8,941 nt of DNA from Pseudomonadota bacterium (GCA_009924885.1 RFQS01000089.1:1-8941); one strand, 5' to 3'; positions 1-5,917 are shown, counted from the first letter of the stretch. The notes: generated by a model from the sequence alone, not told the origin. Numbers and translations: made by a program.

Positions 1-255
1 CATTGCAAGTTTATTTAGGGATTCTGAGTTGTTTTCATAAAACTGAAGAACTGGATTAAGAGGCTGCTGAGGAGCATGCAGATTAGAAGCTAGAGATTGA
101 TGCGTAATATCATTTTCTGCATTTTCCTTATCCTCATGATTCTCATCTGTTATTGGTGTATGAGAATTTTCCTGCTCTAATAAAGTGGAATTTGTGACCT
201 GATTTTTAATATCAGATTTCGGCATATTATCAGTCGTGACAAGGTTTAAATTCAT
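1..255 (-). CDS. Unknown protein, N-terminal 85 residues only (runs off the window)
   Basis: An ORF not interrupted from an ATG at 255 to the window edge; only its start is visible. The 85 residues are polar and rich in N, E, S, T and Q, with no signal peptide or membrane segment, so this stretch is probably disordered. The first residues (MNLNLVTT) resemble the starts of the two nearby family members (MLNIT and MALIT), and the polar N-terminus is the same kind as in both. I infer, without proof, that this is another member of that family. It begins 7 nt after the stop of the 203-residue ORF, on the same strand, so co-transcription is likely. No Shine-Dalgarno sequence is visible before the ATG, which may mean translational coupling to the preceding gene. 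The function is not recognised. Confidence 0.6.
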   Translation of the reverse strand, partial: MNLNLVTTDNMPKSDIKNQVTNSTLLEQENSHTPITDENHEDKENAENDITHQSLASNLHAPQQPLNPVLQFYENNSESLNKLAM

Positions 256-262
256 GCGTTTT

Positions 263-874
263 TTATGTTATGCTTGCCGCTATGCGATTAGCTTGTTTTG
301 TTTCATTGATTGATTTGAGTCTGTGAGTAAGATGAACTATATTATTTGCGCCGTCTGGAGCGAGTTTTTTAATTTTCGGAGCGGGCTCATCATGGTCTGC
401 ACCTGATTCAGCGTTAGCTATTTCATAGATAGAGTTAGAGATCTGTGATTGAATTGTTACTGATTTAGGATCATTCCAAATGCGCATCGTTAAGTCTAGT
501 ATTGAGTTGACTAGATATTTCCACATAAAACTTATTTGATAATCTTTAAAGAAATCCTTAAACTTAGGTTTCTCTTCCTGATTCTCTTTTGCTCTTTCTA
601 TTAATTTACGCATTCTTTGTAAACTGAAACTTATGTCACATGCGCCACCTGATGAATTGCGTAAAAAGCCAATTAATCTTGCATAAGGCGTATTAAGTTG
701 ATCCTTAATCGTAAAAGCACCGATTATACTAGAAATAGCTAGTGTTGGATAGCTATAGAGAACAGAGAGGTTTTCTAATTTTTTAGCTATACCTACATTC
801 TCTGTAAGCTGTTTACTTAAAGTTCCTAAAAATTTCTTATAGAAATCAACATAATAGCCGACTGATTCCCCCAT
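263..874 (-). CDS. C-terminal half of a split helical protein (paralog of the 2049-3248 protein)
   Basis: This 203-residue ORF matches the C-terminal part of the plus-strand 399-residue protein. Residues 45-80 align with its 265-301 and share the pattern I-S-S, then IG-x-x-RN-x-SG-x-x-x-D. Residues 106-130 align with the later D-x-x-x-x-F helical segment. The resemblance also extends upstream of the ATG: codons from 898 to 875 in this frame read NVQKSFKS, comparable with DAQNFKS in the paralog, and the frame stays open back to 934. The ATG at 874 has no Shine-Dalgarno sequence and lies inside the end of the 328-residue ORF. This is therefore best read as the second half of that gene, reached by a -1 frameshift or separated by an indel, and not as an independent gene. 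The tail after residue 155 is polar and not shared. No known domain is recognised. Confidence 0.65.
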   Translation of the reverse strand: MGESVGYYVDFYKKFLGTLSKQLTENVGIAKKLENLSVLYSYPTLAISSIIGAFTIKDQLNTPYARLIGFLRNSSGGACDISFSLQRMRKLIERAKENQEEKPKFKDFFKDYQISFMWKYLVNSILDLTMRIWNDPKSVTIQSQISNSIYEIANAESGADHDEPAPKIKKLAPDGANNIVHLTHRLKSINETKQANRIAASIT

Positions 875-1812
875 GCTTTTAAAAGATTTTTGTACATTAG
901 CGATGACGCCAGTGTTGCGGTCATTACTGCCATTTTATGGGAGAGAAATAGTCCTAGCGGAATTCCTAAATTAGCAGGTTCTTTAACCGTAAATTTTGCG
1001 ATCATTGAAAACCTAGTTAAGGCGTCTACTAAATCATTTTTTGCTAATGATTCTATCCCCATTAAAATATTACCGAGGGGGTTTACTACTTTTGACCACC
1101 ACATAGAGATGTCACCGATTTGTTTTTCGTGGTTTTTTCCGAAGCCTGTAACTCTAACTAATGCATCCAAGCCGTGTGTGATTGAACCAAATACGGAGAG
1201 TGGTATTTGTTTTTTTGTAATTAAATCTGTGATAGGTCTAATGCCATTAAAAATGGTCTCAAAAGTTTTATTAGTATATTTAGGGAGTTCTGGAGTACTT
1301 TCTTCTGGGCTTTCTTTAATGAGTTGAGGTGCTTGACTGTAAATGCCTTTAATTAACTCTTTCAAAGAATCTTTTATGCTGAGTTTAGATTCTTGATGTG
1401 GAACATTAAGACTTATTTCGGTTAGAGAATTTTTTATAGCATCATCAGTAAATTTATGTAATCCTTGATGAGATTCTTCTAAGTGAGAACCAGTAATAAT
1501 TCCAGCACTAGCTTTAAGAAAAGTTTTTAATATATCAAGGCTAATATTTTGTTCTGGAGTAGAGGAGTCTAAAAACGCTCCAAAAGAATGCAAAAAATCA
1601 CGAAATTCTTCAGTTTGGTGAAAATTTGTTTTACTTGAAAGTATTTTAGTGTCATGAACAGAGTTTTCTGTTAATTGAGCTTCTGGAGTGGAAAGAGTGC
1701 TTTTATTTACTAAATTAGTTGTTACTTCTGGCTTAACGTGTTTATCTTCTTGTTGACTTACTAGTCCAACAGGCTCTTGAAGTTTAGCTTGTTCGGATGT
1801 GATGTTTAGCAC
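826..1812 (-). CDS. N-terminal half of a split helical protein (paralog of the 2049-3248 protein)
   Basis: A 328-residue ORF starting at GTG 1812; the frame is open only to 1839 upstream and holds no ATG there. The resulting MLNIT start resembles the neighbours' starts. Residues 1-180 are polar and variable. Residues 185-300 are helical and match residues 100-215 of the 399-residue protein: the shared pattern is W-[WY]-SK, N-x-L-x-GI-x-SL-x-KND, R, AK, PAN, G and MA, in the same order and nearly the same spacing. The last 16 or so residues, after the TTTAAAA heptamer at 877-883, have no counterpart in the paralog, whereas the other frame continues the match. A -1 shift at the heptamer would give a 516-residue product. 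No signal peptide or known domain is visible. The function is unknown. Confidence 0.7.
   Translation of the reverse strand: MLNITSEQAKLQEPVGLVSQQEDKHVKPEVTTNLVNKSTLSTPEAQLTENSVHDTKILSSKTNFHQTEEFRDFLHSFGAFLDSSTPEQNISLDILKTFLKASAGIITGSHLEESHQGLHKFTDDAIKNSLTEISLNVPHQESKLSIKDSLKELIKGIYSQAPQLIKESPEESTPELPKYTNKTFETIFNGIRPITDLITKKQIPLSVFGSITHGLDALVRVTGFGKNHEKQIGDISMWWSKVVNPLGNILMGIESLAKNDLVDALTRFSMIAKFTVKEPANLGIPLGLFLSHKMAVMTATLASSLMYKNLLKAWGNQSAIMLISIRNF
877..883 (-). promoter_or_regulatory. Candidate -1 ribosomal frameshift heptamer (TTTAAAA)
   Basis: Read on the minus strand, the upstream ORF decodes this as T-TTA-AAA, the canonical X-XXY-YYZ arrangement. Slipping back one base re-pairs both tRNAs to TTT-AAA and continues with AGC-ATG-GGG, exactly the frame of the 203-residue ORF. 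Nine bases downstream a weak stem is possible (863-867 with 844-848, plus two G-U pairs), and no clear Shine-Dalgarno-like stimulator is seen. A G5 run at 868-872 is a rival explanation: one more G there would also join the frames and give W-G-E, which aligns with F-G-E in the paralog. Confidence 0.35.
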
Positions 1813-2048
1813 GAATATGCGAAGTGTTGTAGATATATATTAACATATTGACCGTGAGGTACTTGTGTAAATATTAAATACGAAATGATGTTACAATAAT
1901 AACAAGTATTTTAAATGTTGGTAATCAAAACTAATTCCAATATTCTTTCAGCACAGCGAATGTGTAGCTGATAATGGCTTTTTGAGATTCTTTAATCAAG
2001 AATCCTGTAAATTTTTTTTATTTTATTTCTTATATTTTCATACCTTAA
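1813..2048. promoter_or_regulatory. Divergent intergenic region with a candidate plus-strand promoter and leader hairpins
   Basis: This 236-bp gap separates two divergently transcribed members of the same protein family, so it should hold both promoters. On the plus strand, TTGACC at 1848-1853 and TATTAA at 1872-1877 (18-bp spacer) form a modest sigma-70-like match, which would give a leader of about 165 nt. The leader can form a hairpin at 1949-1970 (CAGC with GCTG plus an ACA/TGT pairing). A second hairpin at 1986-2004 is followed shortly by a long T run. The minus-strand side is so AT-rich that many -10-like hexamers occur and none stands out. No Shine-Dalgarno sequence precedes either start. 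Confidence 0.3.
1986..2024 (+). terminator. Terminator-like hairpin in the leader of the 399-residue protein gene
   Basis: A perfect 7-bp stem (GATTCTT at 1986-1992 with AAGAATC at 1998-2004, 5-nt loop) is followed after a few bases by a run of eight Ts and more T-rich sequence. It sits 25 nt before the start codon. It could act as an attenuator, or could be chance in AT-rich DNA: the stem has only two G-C pairs. Confidence 0.3.
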
Positions 2049-3248
2049 ATGGCATTAATTACAAATACGCTCTCTCCAGAGCAAAGTATAACTTCTTCTT
2101 TAGGCAGTATTGAGCCTGAGATAAAGCCTGCTGCTGAAACGAAAGAAGGAGGAGAAGATTTTTCTCAGTCATCTTCTAAGCTTTTTGTGAAGAATTTAGC
2201 TCAGGCAGAGCTTAAGGATCAGCAGATCCTTAATGGCAACGTTGCCGAAATTGAAGTTCCGCAACAGTCCCTTAATAATGAACTAAATTTAGAGAATAAA
2301 AAAGAAGTAGAAGTTTCTGAAAATCAATTTTTTAAGGCTGTTCAGAAAGTTCTTAGTCCTGCAATAGAGGGGTTAAATAAGGGATATAGACCTGTAATTA
2401 TTTCGTCAATTGGCGCAGCATTACATTTTCTAGATAGTTTTGTCGAAAGTTCTAACTTACCTCCAGCGATAAAAAAACTATCTTATAATGCTTCGATTTG
2501 GTATTCAAAGACTATAACTGTTTTACCGAATGCCCTAGCAGGTATAAATTCTCTTGTAAAAAATGATTTTATGGATGGTATTTCGAGAATTTATTCACTG
2601 GTCGCTAAGTTATTTCAGTCAAAACCTGCTAATTTTAGCGTTTCTTCTGGATTCTTTCCTGGTGTACAAATGGCGAAATTAGCTATAGGCAAGGAAAAAT
2701 ATGATGCTCAAAATTTTAAATCCTTTGGAGAAAATATAAATTTTTTTCTTAGTGGGCTGAAGAATAGTATTAAGGATTCATTTAATAAATTGAAAAAAGG
2801 TGAGGATCCTATTGAAAATATTTTAAAAATTATAGTTCCCACAGGGCTGATTTCTTCTACTTTAATTGGTTCAAGTATTATTGGAGACGAAGTTAGTACT
2901 GCTAAGGCTAAGTCTATAGGTGCTGTTAGAAATTTAAGTGGTGCGGGTGGAGATTTGTGGCTAATGTATAAAGCCTATAAAGAAGCGAGGGAAAAGTATG
3001 GAGCCGATAGGGCATTAGCTGAAGTGCTGAAGAGTAATGACTTTAAGGTTGGATTCCCTTATACACTTATCTCTATAGGTGAACTATTAAATAGATCTGT
3101 CCCTCCTCCACTTCGAGATAGTCTTGCGCAATTATTCTGTGGTGCAAATGAGACTATTTCTGCTTTCTGGGGGATGGTCTCAAAAACTAATGAAACAGCA
3201 TCTAGTTTCGCTAAAACATCACCGCATTTAGAATATCAACCTGCTTAA
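2049..3248 (+). CDS. Unknown helical protein with a disordered N-terminus (399 residues)
   Basis: This is the intact member of the local family. Residues 1-90 are polar (rich in E, S, Q, N, K) and probably disordered. Residues 95-245 are helical, containing the S-K-x-x-x-x-x-P-N-A-L-x-G-I-x-S-L stretch shared with the 328-residue ORF. Residues 250-375 hold a glycine- and serine-rich segment and the motif IG-x-x-RN-x-SG-x-x-x-D (near 290-302), shared with the 203-residue ORF. Several segments are fairly hydrophobic (115-135, 260-280, 335-348) but none is a clean transmembrane helix, and no signal peptide is seen. There is no Shine-Dalgarno sequence before the ATG; MALIT resembles the family's other starts. 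The pattern of a variable polar head plus a conserved helical body could fit a membrane-associated or secreted factor, but I recognise no known domain and assign no function. Confidence 0.75.
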   Translation: MALITNTLSPEQSITSSLGSIEPEIKPAAETKEGGEDFSQSSSKLFVKNLAQAELKDQQILNGNVAEIEVPQQSLNNELNLENKKEVEVSENQFFKAVQKVLSPAIEGLNKGYRPVIISSIGAALHFLDSFVESSNLPPAIKKLSYNASIWYSKTITVLPNALAGINSLVKNDFMDGISRIYSLVAKLFQSKPANFSVSSGFFPGVQMAKLAIGKEKYDAQNFKSFGENINFFLSGLKNSIKDSFNKLKKGEDPIENILKIIVPTGLISSTLIGSSIIGDEVSTAKAKSIGAVRNLSGAGGDLWLMYKAYKEAREKYGADRALAEVLKSNDFKVGFPYTLISIGELLNRSVPPPLRDSLAQLFCGANETISAFWGMVSKTNETASSFAKTSPHLEYQPA

Positions 3249-3265
3249 ACTTTTTTTATTTAAAG

Positions 3266-3271
3266 TATGAT
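3266..3271 (+). promoter_or_regulatory. Candidate -10 element for dprA (TATGAT)
   Basis: TATGAT matches the sigma-70 -10 consensus at five of six positions and lies 29 bp before the ATG at 3300. No convincing -35 is seen at 16-18 bp upstream. If real, transcription would start inside the adjacent hairpin and prevent it from forming fully, so this promoter and hairpin-based control are partly exclusive. Confidence 0.25.
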
Positions 3272-3294
3272 ACCCTTATGAAAGTAAGGGTATC
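3269..3294 (+). promoter_or_regulatory. Perfect 10-bp hairpin covering the dprA ribosome-binding region
   Basis: GATACCCTTA (3269-3278) pairs perfectly with TAAGGGTATC (3285-3294) around a 6-nt loop. The only Shine-Dalgarno-like sequence for dprA, AAGG at 3286-3289, lies in the 3' arm, 10 nt before ATG 3300. In a transcript reading through from the upstream gene the site would be masked. There is no T run after it, so it does not look like a standard terminator, although it could also protect the upstream mRNA's 3' end. Confidence 0.5.
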
Positions 3295-3296
3295 GT

Positions 3297-4316
3297 GTGA
3301 TGAATAATACTGAAAATAAAATATTAGATAACTTAGGAGTAAAATCTCTAAAAATTACAGATGAGGGCTTCCCTTTGTCTTTAACTTCAATTATTGATGC
3401 ACCTAAAAAGCTTTACTATATTGGTGATATTGAGCTGCTTAATGAAGCTAATAATATCGCTATAGTTGGAGCACGTAATGCTGATCTTTACGCTAAGCAT
3501 TTTACAAATTCTTTAGTAAAAGCATTCTCTCCTTATCCAGCGGTTATCGTTAGTGGTGGTGCTAAGGGGATTGATATGACAGCTCATGTTGCTGCTCTGG
3601 AAAATTCTATGCCGACTATTATCGTCCTTGGTACCGGCATATTAGCTTCTCAGTTTGATATGAATTCTTTTTTTATTAAAAAGCTTAGAGAGACGAAGGG
3701 ATCTTTAATTATCAGTGAATTTGAGCCTTTTGCACCAGCTCAGCGTTGGACTTTTGCTTATCGCAATCGTTTAATAGCAGCCTTATCTAGATCTACAGTG
3801 CTGATTCAAGCTGCTAAAGAAAGTGGCTCTTTAATTACGGCTAGGTATGCACTGAAATATAAAAAGAACCTCTTCGCTTTTTCGGCTCAAGGGTTGAATG
3901 CTAATTTTGTAGGGAATCATGAATTATTAAATTCAGGAAAAGCGAGATTTTTAAATTCTGCTGAGGATGTTATTATTGAGCAGTTTCCATCTTTGCGTTC
4001 AAGGAAGACGAATGAGTGTGCTGTAATTTCCAGCGATGCTAAGCCTGCGACATCACTGTCATGTGCGAGCAAGCAGAAACACAAGCTTCGCTTACAGCAG
4101 GCAGATGAAGACGACGAAAACGAAGAGATGGGAATTCGCAAGCAGTACCCAGATGCTTTATTAACTCTGATTGAATCAGGTATTCACAGTTTTGAGCACT
4201 TGAAAATAAAGTCTGAAATAAATCCCACTACTCTCTCCATGCTGCTTTCCATGCTTGAGGTGAAAGGGAAAATAGGTAGAGCTATTAATGGAGAGTTCTT
4301 TAGGATTGCTGGTTAA
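3297..4316 (+). CDS. dprA: DNA processing protein DprA/Smf
   Basis: DprA binds incoming single-stranded DNA in the cytoplasm and loads RecA during natural transformation. The Rossmann-like core carries the family motifs in order: YYIGD (40-44), IVGAR (56-60, usually VGTR), SGGAKGID (86-93), SEFEPF (140-145), YRNRLIAALS (155-164), ESGSLIT (175-181), then G-N-H-E-L-L near 206-211. The usual F-x-V-P-G reads FSAQG (195-199), so its proline is missing. Residues 284-339 look like the C-terminal winged-helix domain. Between the two, residues 234-283 form a charged insert that matches the palindromic element at 5647-5767. The frame permits GTG at 3297, but ATG at 3300 is the likelier start; residue numbers here count from the GTG. 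The gene follows the unknown 399-residue gene by 48-51 bp, and its 3' end overlaps sepF by 17 nt in convergent orientation. Confidence 0.93.
   Translation: MMNNTENKILDNLGVKSLKITDEGFPLSLTSIIDAPKKLYYIGDIELLNEANNIAIVGARNADLYAKHFTNSLVKAFSPYPAVIVSGGAKGIDMTAHVAALENSMPTIIVLGTGILASQFDMNSFFIKKLRETKGSLIISEFEPFAPAQRWTFAYRNRLIAALSRSTVLIQAAKESGSLITARYALKYKKNLFAFSAQGLNANFVGNHELLNSGKARFLNSAEDVIIEQFPSLRSRKTNECAVISSDAKPATSLSCASKQKHKLRLQQADEDDENEEMGIRKQYPDALLTLIESGIHSFEHLKIKSEINPTTLSMLLSMLEVKGKIGRAINGEFFRIAG
3996..4145 (+). repeat. Palindromic-element copy inserted in frame within dprA
   Basis: The left part of this 150-bp stretch (TTCAAGG, then AGACGAATGA) matches TTCAAGG and GGACGAATGA of the intergenic element, with a 6-nt gap. 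The right part, 4104-4145, matches 5722-5763 at about three bases in four, including an exact 13-base run GACGACGAAAACG. In one frame both encode similar peptides: K/R-T-N-[ED]-x-x-V-[IL] at the left and E-D-D-E-N-x-E-[MI]-G at the right. The dprA copy has about 25 extra residues in the middle, no stop codons, and has lost clear inverted ends. It occupies the linker between the DprA domains, where an insert would be tolerated. The outer boundaries are approximate. Confidence 0.65.
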
Positions 4317-4821
4317 AAGCTTTATTAAAGATTTCGTTATATACGTCAGAATTCGTATTGGATTTAAGGTTGCAGTTTATAGGAGCAAAAATAAAAACAC
4401 CAGAGCCAACTCTTTCGTAAGAACCATCCATCGCTACGGCAGCACCACTTACGAAGTCTATTACTCTTTGGGAACTCTCATTATCGAGGTATTGAAGATT
4501 TACGATGACAGTATTTCGTGATTTTAAATTTTTCACTATTTCCATACTATCTTCAAAGCTTCTTGGTTCTATAACTAATATGTTCATGGATTTAGATTTC
4601 GTAGTAACAGCTTCTAGATGATGACTGTTAATATTTTTACTTCCAAATATAACATCCATTGATCCATTCTCCGATGATTTTCTGTCTAGTTCTTTTAATT
4701 TGGCTTCCACTTCACGACTAGGAGCTGGTATCTGAGAATCCTTCACGGCAAATAAACTATCAAAACCATCATCTAGAGAATCCGATTTGGGACCTAACCA
4801 TAACCTATTTATATTGAACAT
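4300..4821 (-). CDS. sepF: Cell division protein SepF
   Basis: SepF tethers FtsZ to the membrane and helps align the division septum. The 173-residue protein begins with a short amphipathic segment (MFNINRLWLG) suited to membrane binding, followed by a polar linker. Residues 79-149 are the conserved SepF core: ILVIEPRSFED, then NLKSRNTVIVNLQYLD, then RVIDFVSGAAVAMDGSYERVG and the F-I-F-A-P strand, including the glycine after F-V-S that the family uses in dimerisation. The length is usual. It starts 20 nt after the yggS stop, with AAGGAG at 4833-4838 about 11 nt before the ATG. This is the yggS-sepF (ylmE-ylmF) order known from Firmicutes and Cyanobacteria. Its last codons overlap the end of dprA on the other strand. 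Confidence 0.93.
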   Translation of the reverse strand: MFNINRLWLGPKSDSLDDGFDSLFAVKDSQIPAPSREVEAKLKELDRKSSENGSMDVIFGSKNINSHHLEAVTTKSKSMNILVIEPRSFEDSMEIVKNLKSRNTVIVNLQYLDNESSQRVIDFVSGAAVAMDGSYERVGSGVFIFAPINCNLKSNTNSDVYNEIFNKAFNQQS

Positions 4822-4841
4822 AATTTATTTCACTCCTTACT

Positions 4842-5510
4842 TTAACCAAACAACGCTTTTCCAATTCTAATCATTGTTGAACCACGCTGAAGAGCAGCAC
4901 AATAATCACTAGACATTCCTATAGATAAGTCAAATTCTGCATTTGGTCTTTGATTTTGTAAAAGACTAAGAAGATTTCGCATTATTCTAAAATTTTCATC
5001 TAATATTGATTCTGAGCTAAGATGGGCATTCATTGCCATCAATCCACGAATCTCAATATTTTTAAAATTAAGTAAATCATTTAATTCATTAGTAAAGCTA
5101 GAGGGGCTGAAACCATTTTTGTTAGCTTCATTTGATATATTAATTTGAATTAATACGGCTTGCCTGATGCCAAGTGAAGCAGAGCGTTCATCAATACTTT
5201 TTAAAAGCTCTAATGAATTTACAGATTGGATGAGCCTGAAATTGCCGACGGCTTTCTTTACTTTATTTTTTTGTAAAGTGCCAACAAGATGCCATTCAAC
5301 ATCGTTGTTAAAATTATTACTGATTCTGTTTATTCTATCTAAAGCAGAAACCACGTAGCTCTCTCCGAAAATTCTAATACCTTCTGAATAAGCTTCGATG
5401 ACCTGTTCGTCGCTTGCATATTTACTAACTGCAATAAGTTTTACGTTCTGTTGCCTCGCAAAATTGCTAATGTTTTTATTTATTTTATTTAGTTTTTCTT
5501 TTAAGCTCAT
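4842..5510 (-). CDS. yggS: YggS/PROSC-family PLP-binding protein
   Basis: A small cytosolic single-domain (alanine-racemase-like TIM barrel) protein that binds pyridoxal 5'-phosphate and maintains PLP and amino-acid balance; it has no known catalytic reaction. The PLP lysine is K30 in the IAVSK motif (26-30). Other family signatures are FGESYV (48-53; usually FGENY), HLVGTLQKNK (74-83), the R-G-L-M-A-M strand (155-160), LSIGMSSDY (195-203) and the terminal STMIRIGKALFG that binds the phosphate. The 222-residue length is typical. The gene is directly upstream of sepF on the same strand, the usual ylmE-ylmF linkage. No Shine-Dalgarno sequence is visible before the ATG; a perfect TTGACA lies about 73 bp upstream. 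Confidence 0.93.
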   Translation of the reverse strand: MSLKEKLNKINKNISNFARQQNVKLIAVSKYASDEQVIEAYSEGIRIFGESYVVSALDRINRISNNFNNDVEWHLVGTLQKNKVKKAVGNFRLIQSVNSLELLKSIDERSASLGIRQAVLIQINISNEANKNGFSPSSFTNELNDLLNFKNIEIRGLMAMNAHLSSESILDENFRIMRNLLSLLQNQRPNAEFDLSIGMSSDYCAALQRGSTMIRIGKALFG

Positions 5511-5554
5511 CTCTAGAGGATTTTTGAGTGTTTTTGGGCCGAAACTTGGCCATG

Positions 5555-5588
5555 CTTATAGAATCCTATCAATCTAGTGTTCTGTCAA
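5555..5588 (-). promoter_or_regulatory. Candidate promoter for yggS-sepF
   Basis: On the minus strand a perfect -35 hexamer TTGACA lies at 5588-5583. The -10 is poor: GATTCT at the 17-bp spacing, with a better TATAAG (5560-5555) too far at 22 bp. It is placed about 50-80 bp before the yggS ATG, which is sensible. The call rests mainly on the -35 and on position. Confidence 0.35.
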
Positions 5589-5646
5589 GAGTTATTTCTG
5601 GATATTTTGAGAATTAATCCTTCTGTATTCTTGAGATATTTGGGGG

Positions 5647-5767
5647 GGGGCTGTTGCCAAACGTGCAAGTTCAAGGCTGAGGAGGACGAATGACCGCAGT
5701 GTACTTAACGTACATGAGGATCATGAGGACGACGAAAACGCAGAAATTGGAGTTTGGCAACAGCCCC
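5647..5767. repeat. 121-bp palindromic repeat element with 16-bp inverted ends
   Basis: The ends GGGGCTGTTGCCAAAC (5647-5662) and GTTTGGCAACAGCCCC (5752-5767) are perfect inverted repeats. Midway, at 5699-5715, GTGTAC and GTACAT flank a 5-nt loop, giving a central hairpin exactly 36 nt from each arm. A 9-bp near-tandem repeat (CATGAGGAT, CATGAGGAC) lies at 5713-5730. There is no transposase. One plus-strand frame is open through the whole element, and a related, diverged copy lies inside dprA. This looks like a small mobilised palindromic element comparable in kind to Rickettsia palindromic elements; I do not recognise its exact family. A run of nine Gs (5642-5650) abuts and overlaps the left end. 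Confidence 0.7.
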
Positions 5768-5770
5768 AAG

Positions 5771-5806
5771 AAATAAAATAGCCCCACTGAGGAGACAGCA
5801 GGGCTA
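5771..5806 (-). terminator. Rho-independent terminator, minus strand (second after flagellin)
   Basis: On the minus strand, TAGCCC (5806-5801) pairs with GGGCTA (5784-5779), with an inner CTG/CAG pairing across a symmetric 2-nt internal loop and a 6-nt loop. The stem is followed directly by TTTTATTT. It lies about 150 nt after the flagellin stop and would also shield the palindromic element and yggS from read-through. Confidence 0.65.
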
Positions 5807-5834
5807 ACGCACATTGCATACGACTAGTACGATG

Positions 5835-5872
5835 CAAAATTTATAAAATTGATGCCCGAATACATTCGGGCA
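5835..5872 (-). terminator. Rho-independent terminator for flagellin, minus strand (first)
   Basis: TGCCCGAAT (5853-5861) and ATTCGGGCA (5864-5872) form a perfect inverted repeat, about 8 usable base pairs with a 4-nt loop. On the minus strand it is followed by an AT-rich tract with TTTT and TTTT blocks interrupted by A bases. It lies about 80 nt after the flagellin stop codon. The T tract is less pure than that of the hairpin at 5771-5806, so the two may act in tandem. Confidence 0.6.
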
Positions 5873-5890
5873 CTTAGTGACCTAGTTTGA

Positions 5891-5917
5891 TTAGTTACAG
5901 TTAAGTTAGTTACAGTT
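5891..5917. repeat. Short tandem repeat, two copies of TTAGTTACAGTT
   Basis: Identical 12-bp copies at 5891-5902 and 5906-5917 (period 15) lie between the flagellin stop and its first terminator hairpin, followed by GTTACGTTACG. No role can be assigned. Confidence 0.6.

Noticed and set aside
890..1327. A 145-residue plus-strand ORF antisense to the 328-residue ORF
   Set aside because: The minus-strand frame has paralog support, while this frame has none and no ribosome-binding site; it is a shadow.
3917..4141. A 74-residue minus-strand ORF inside dprA
   Set aside because: It is antisense to the linker insert; serine-rich low complexity comes from reading the acidic repeat backwards.
4288..4521. 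A 77-residue plus-strand ORF across the sepF end
   Set aside because: It is antisense to well-supported sepF codons and has no family resemblance.
5167..5358. A 63-residue plus-strand ORF inside yggS
   Set aside because: Shadow of a gene with clear conserved motifs.
5647..5767. Palindromic element taken as proof of a Rickettsiales genome
   Set aside because: The element resembles Rickettsia palindromic elements only in behaviour, and SepF in the window speaks against Proteobacteria.
5647..5767. CRISPR repeat or transposon remnant
   Set aside because: There are no regularly spaced repeats with spacers and no transposase fragment; only one inverted pair is present.
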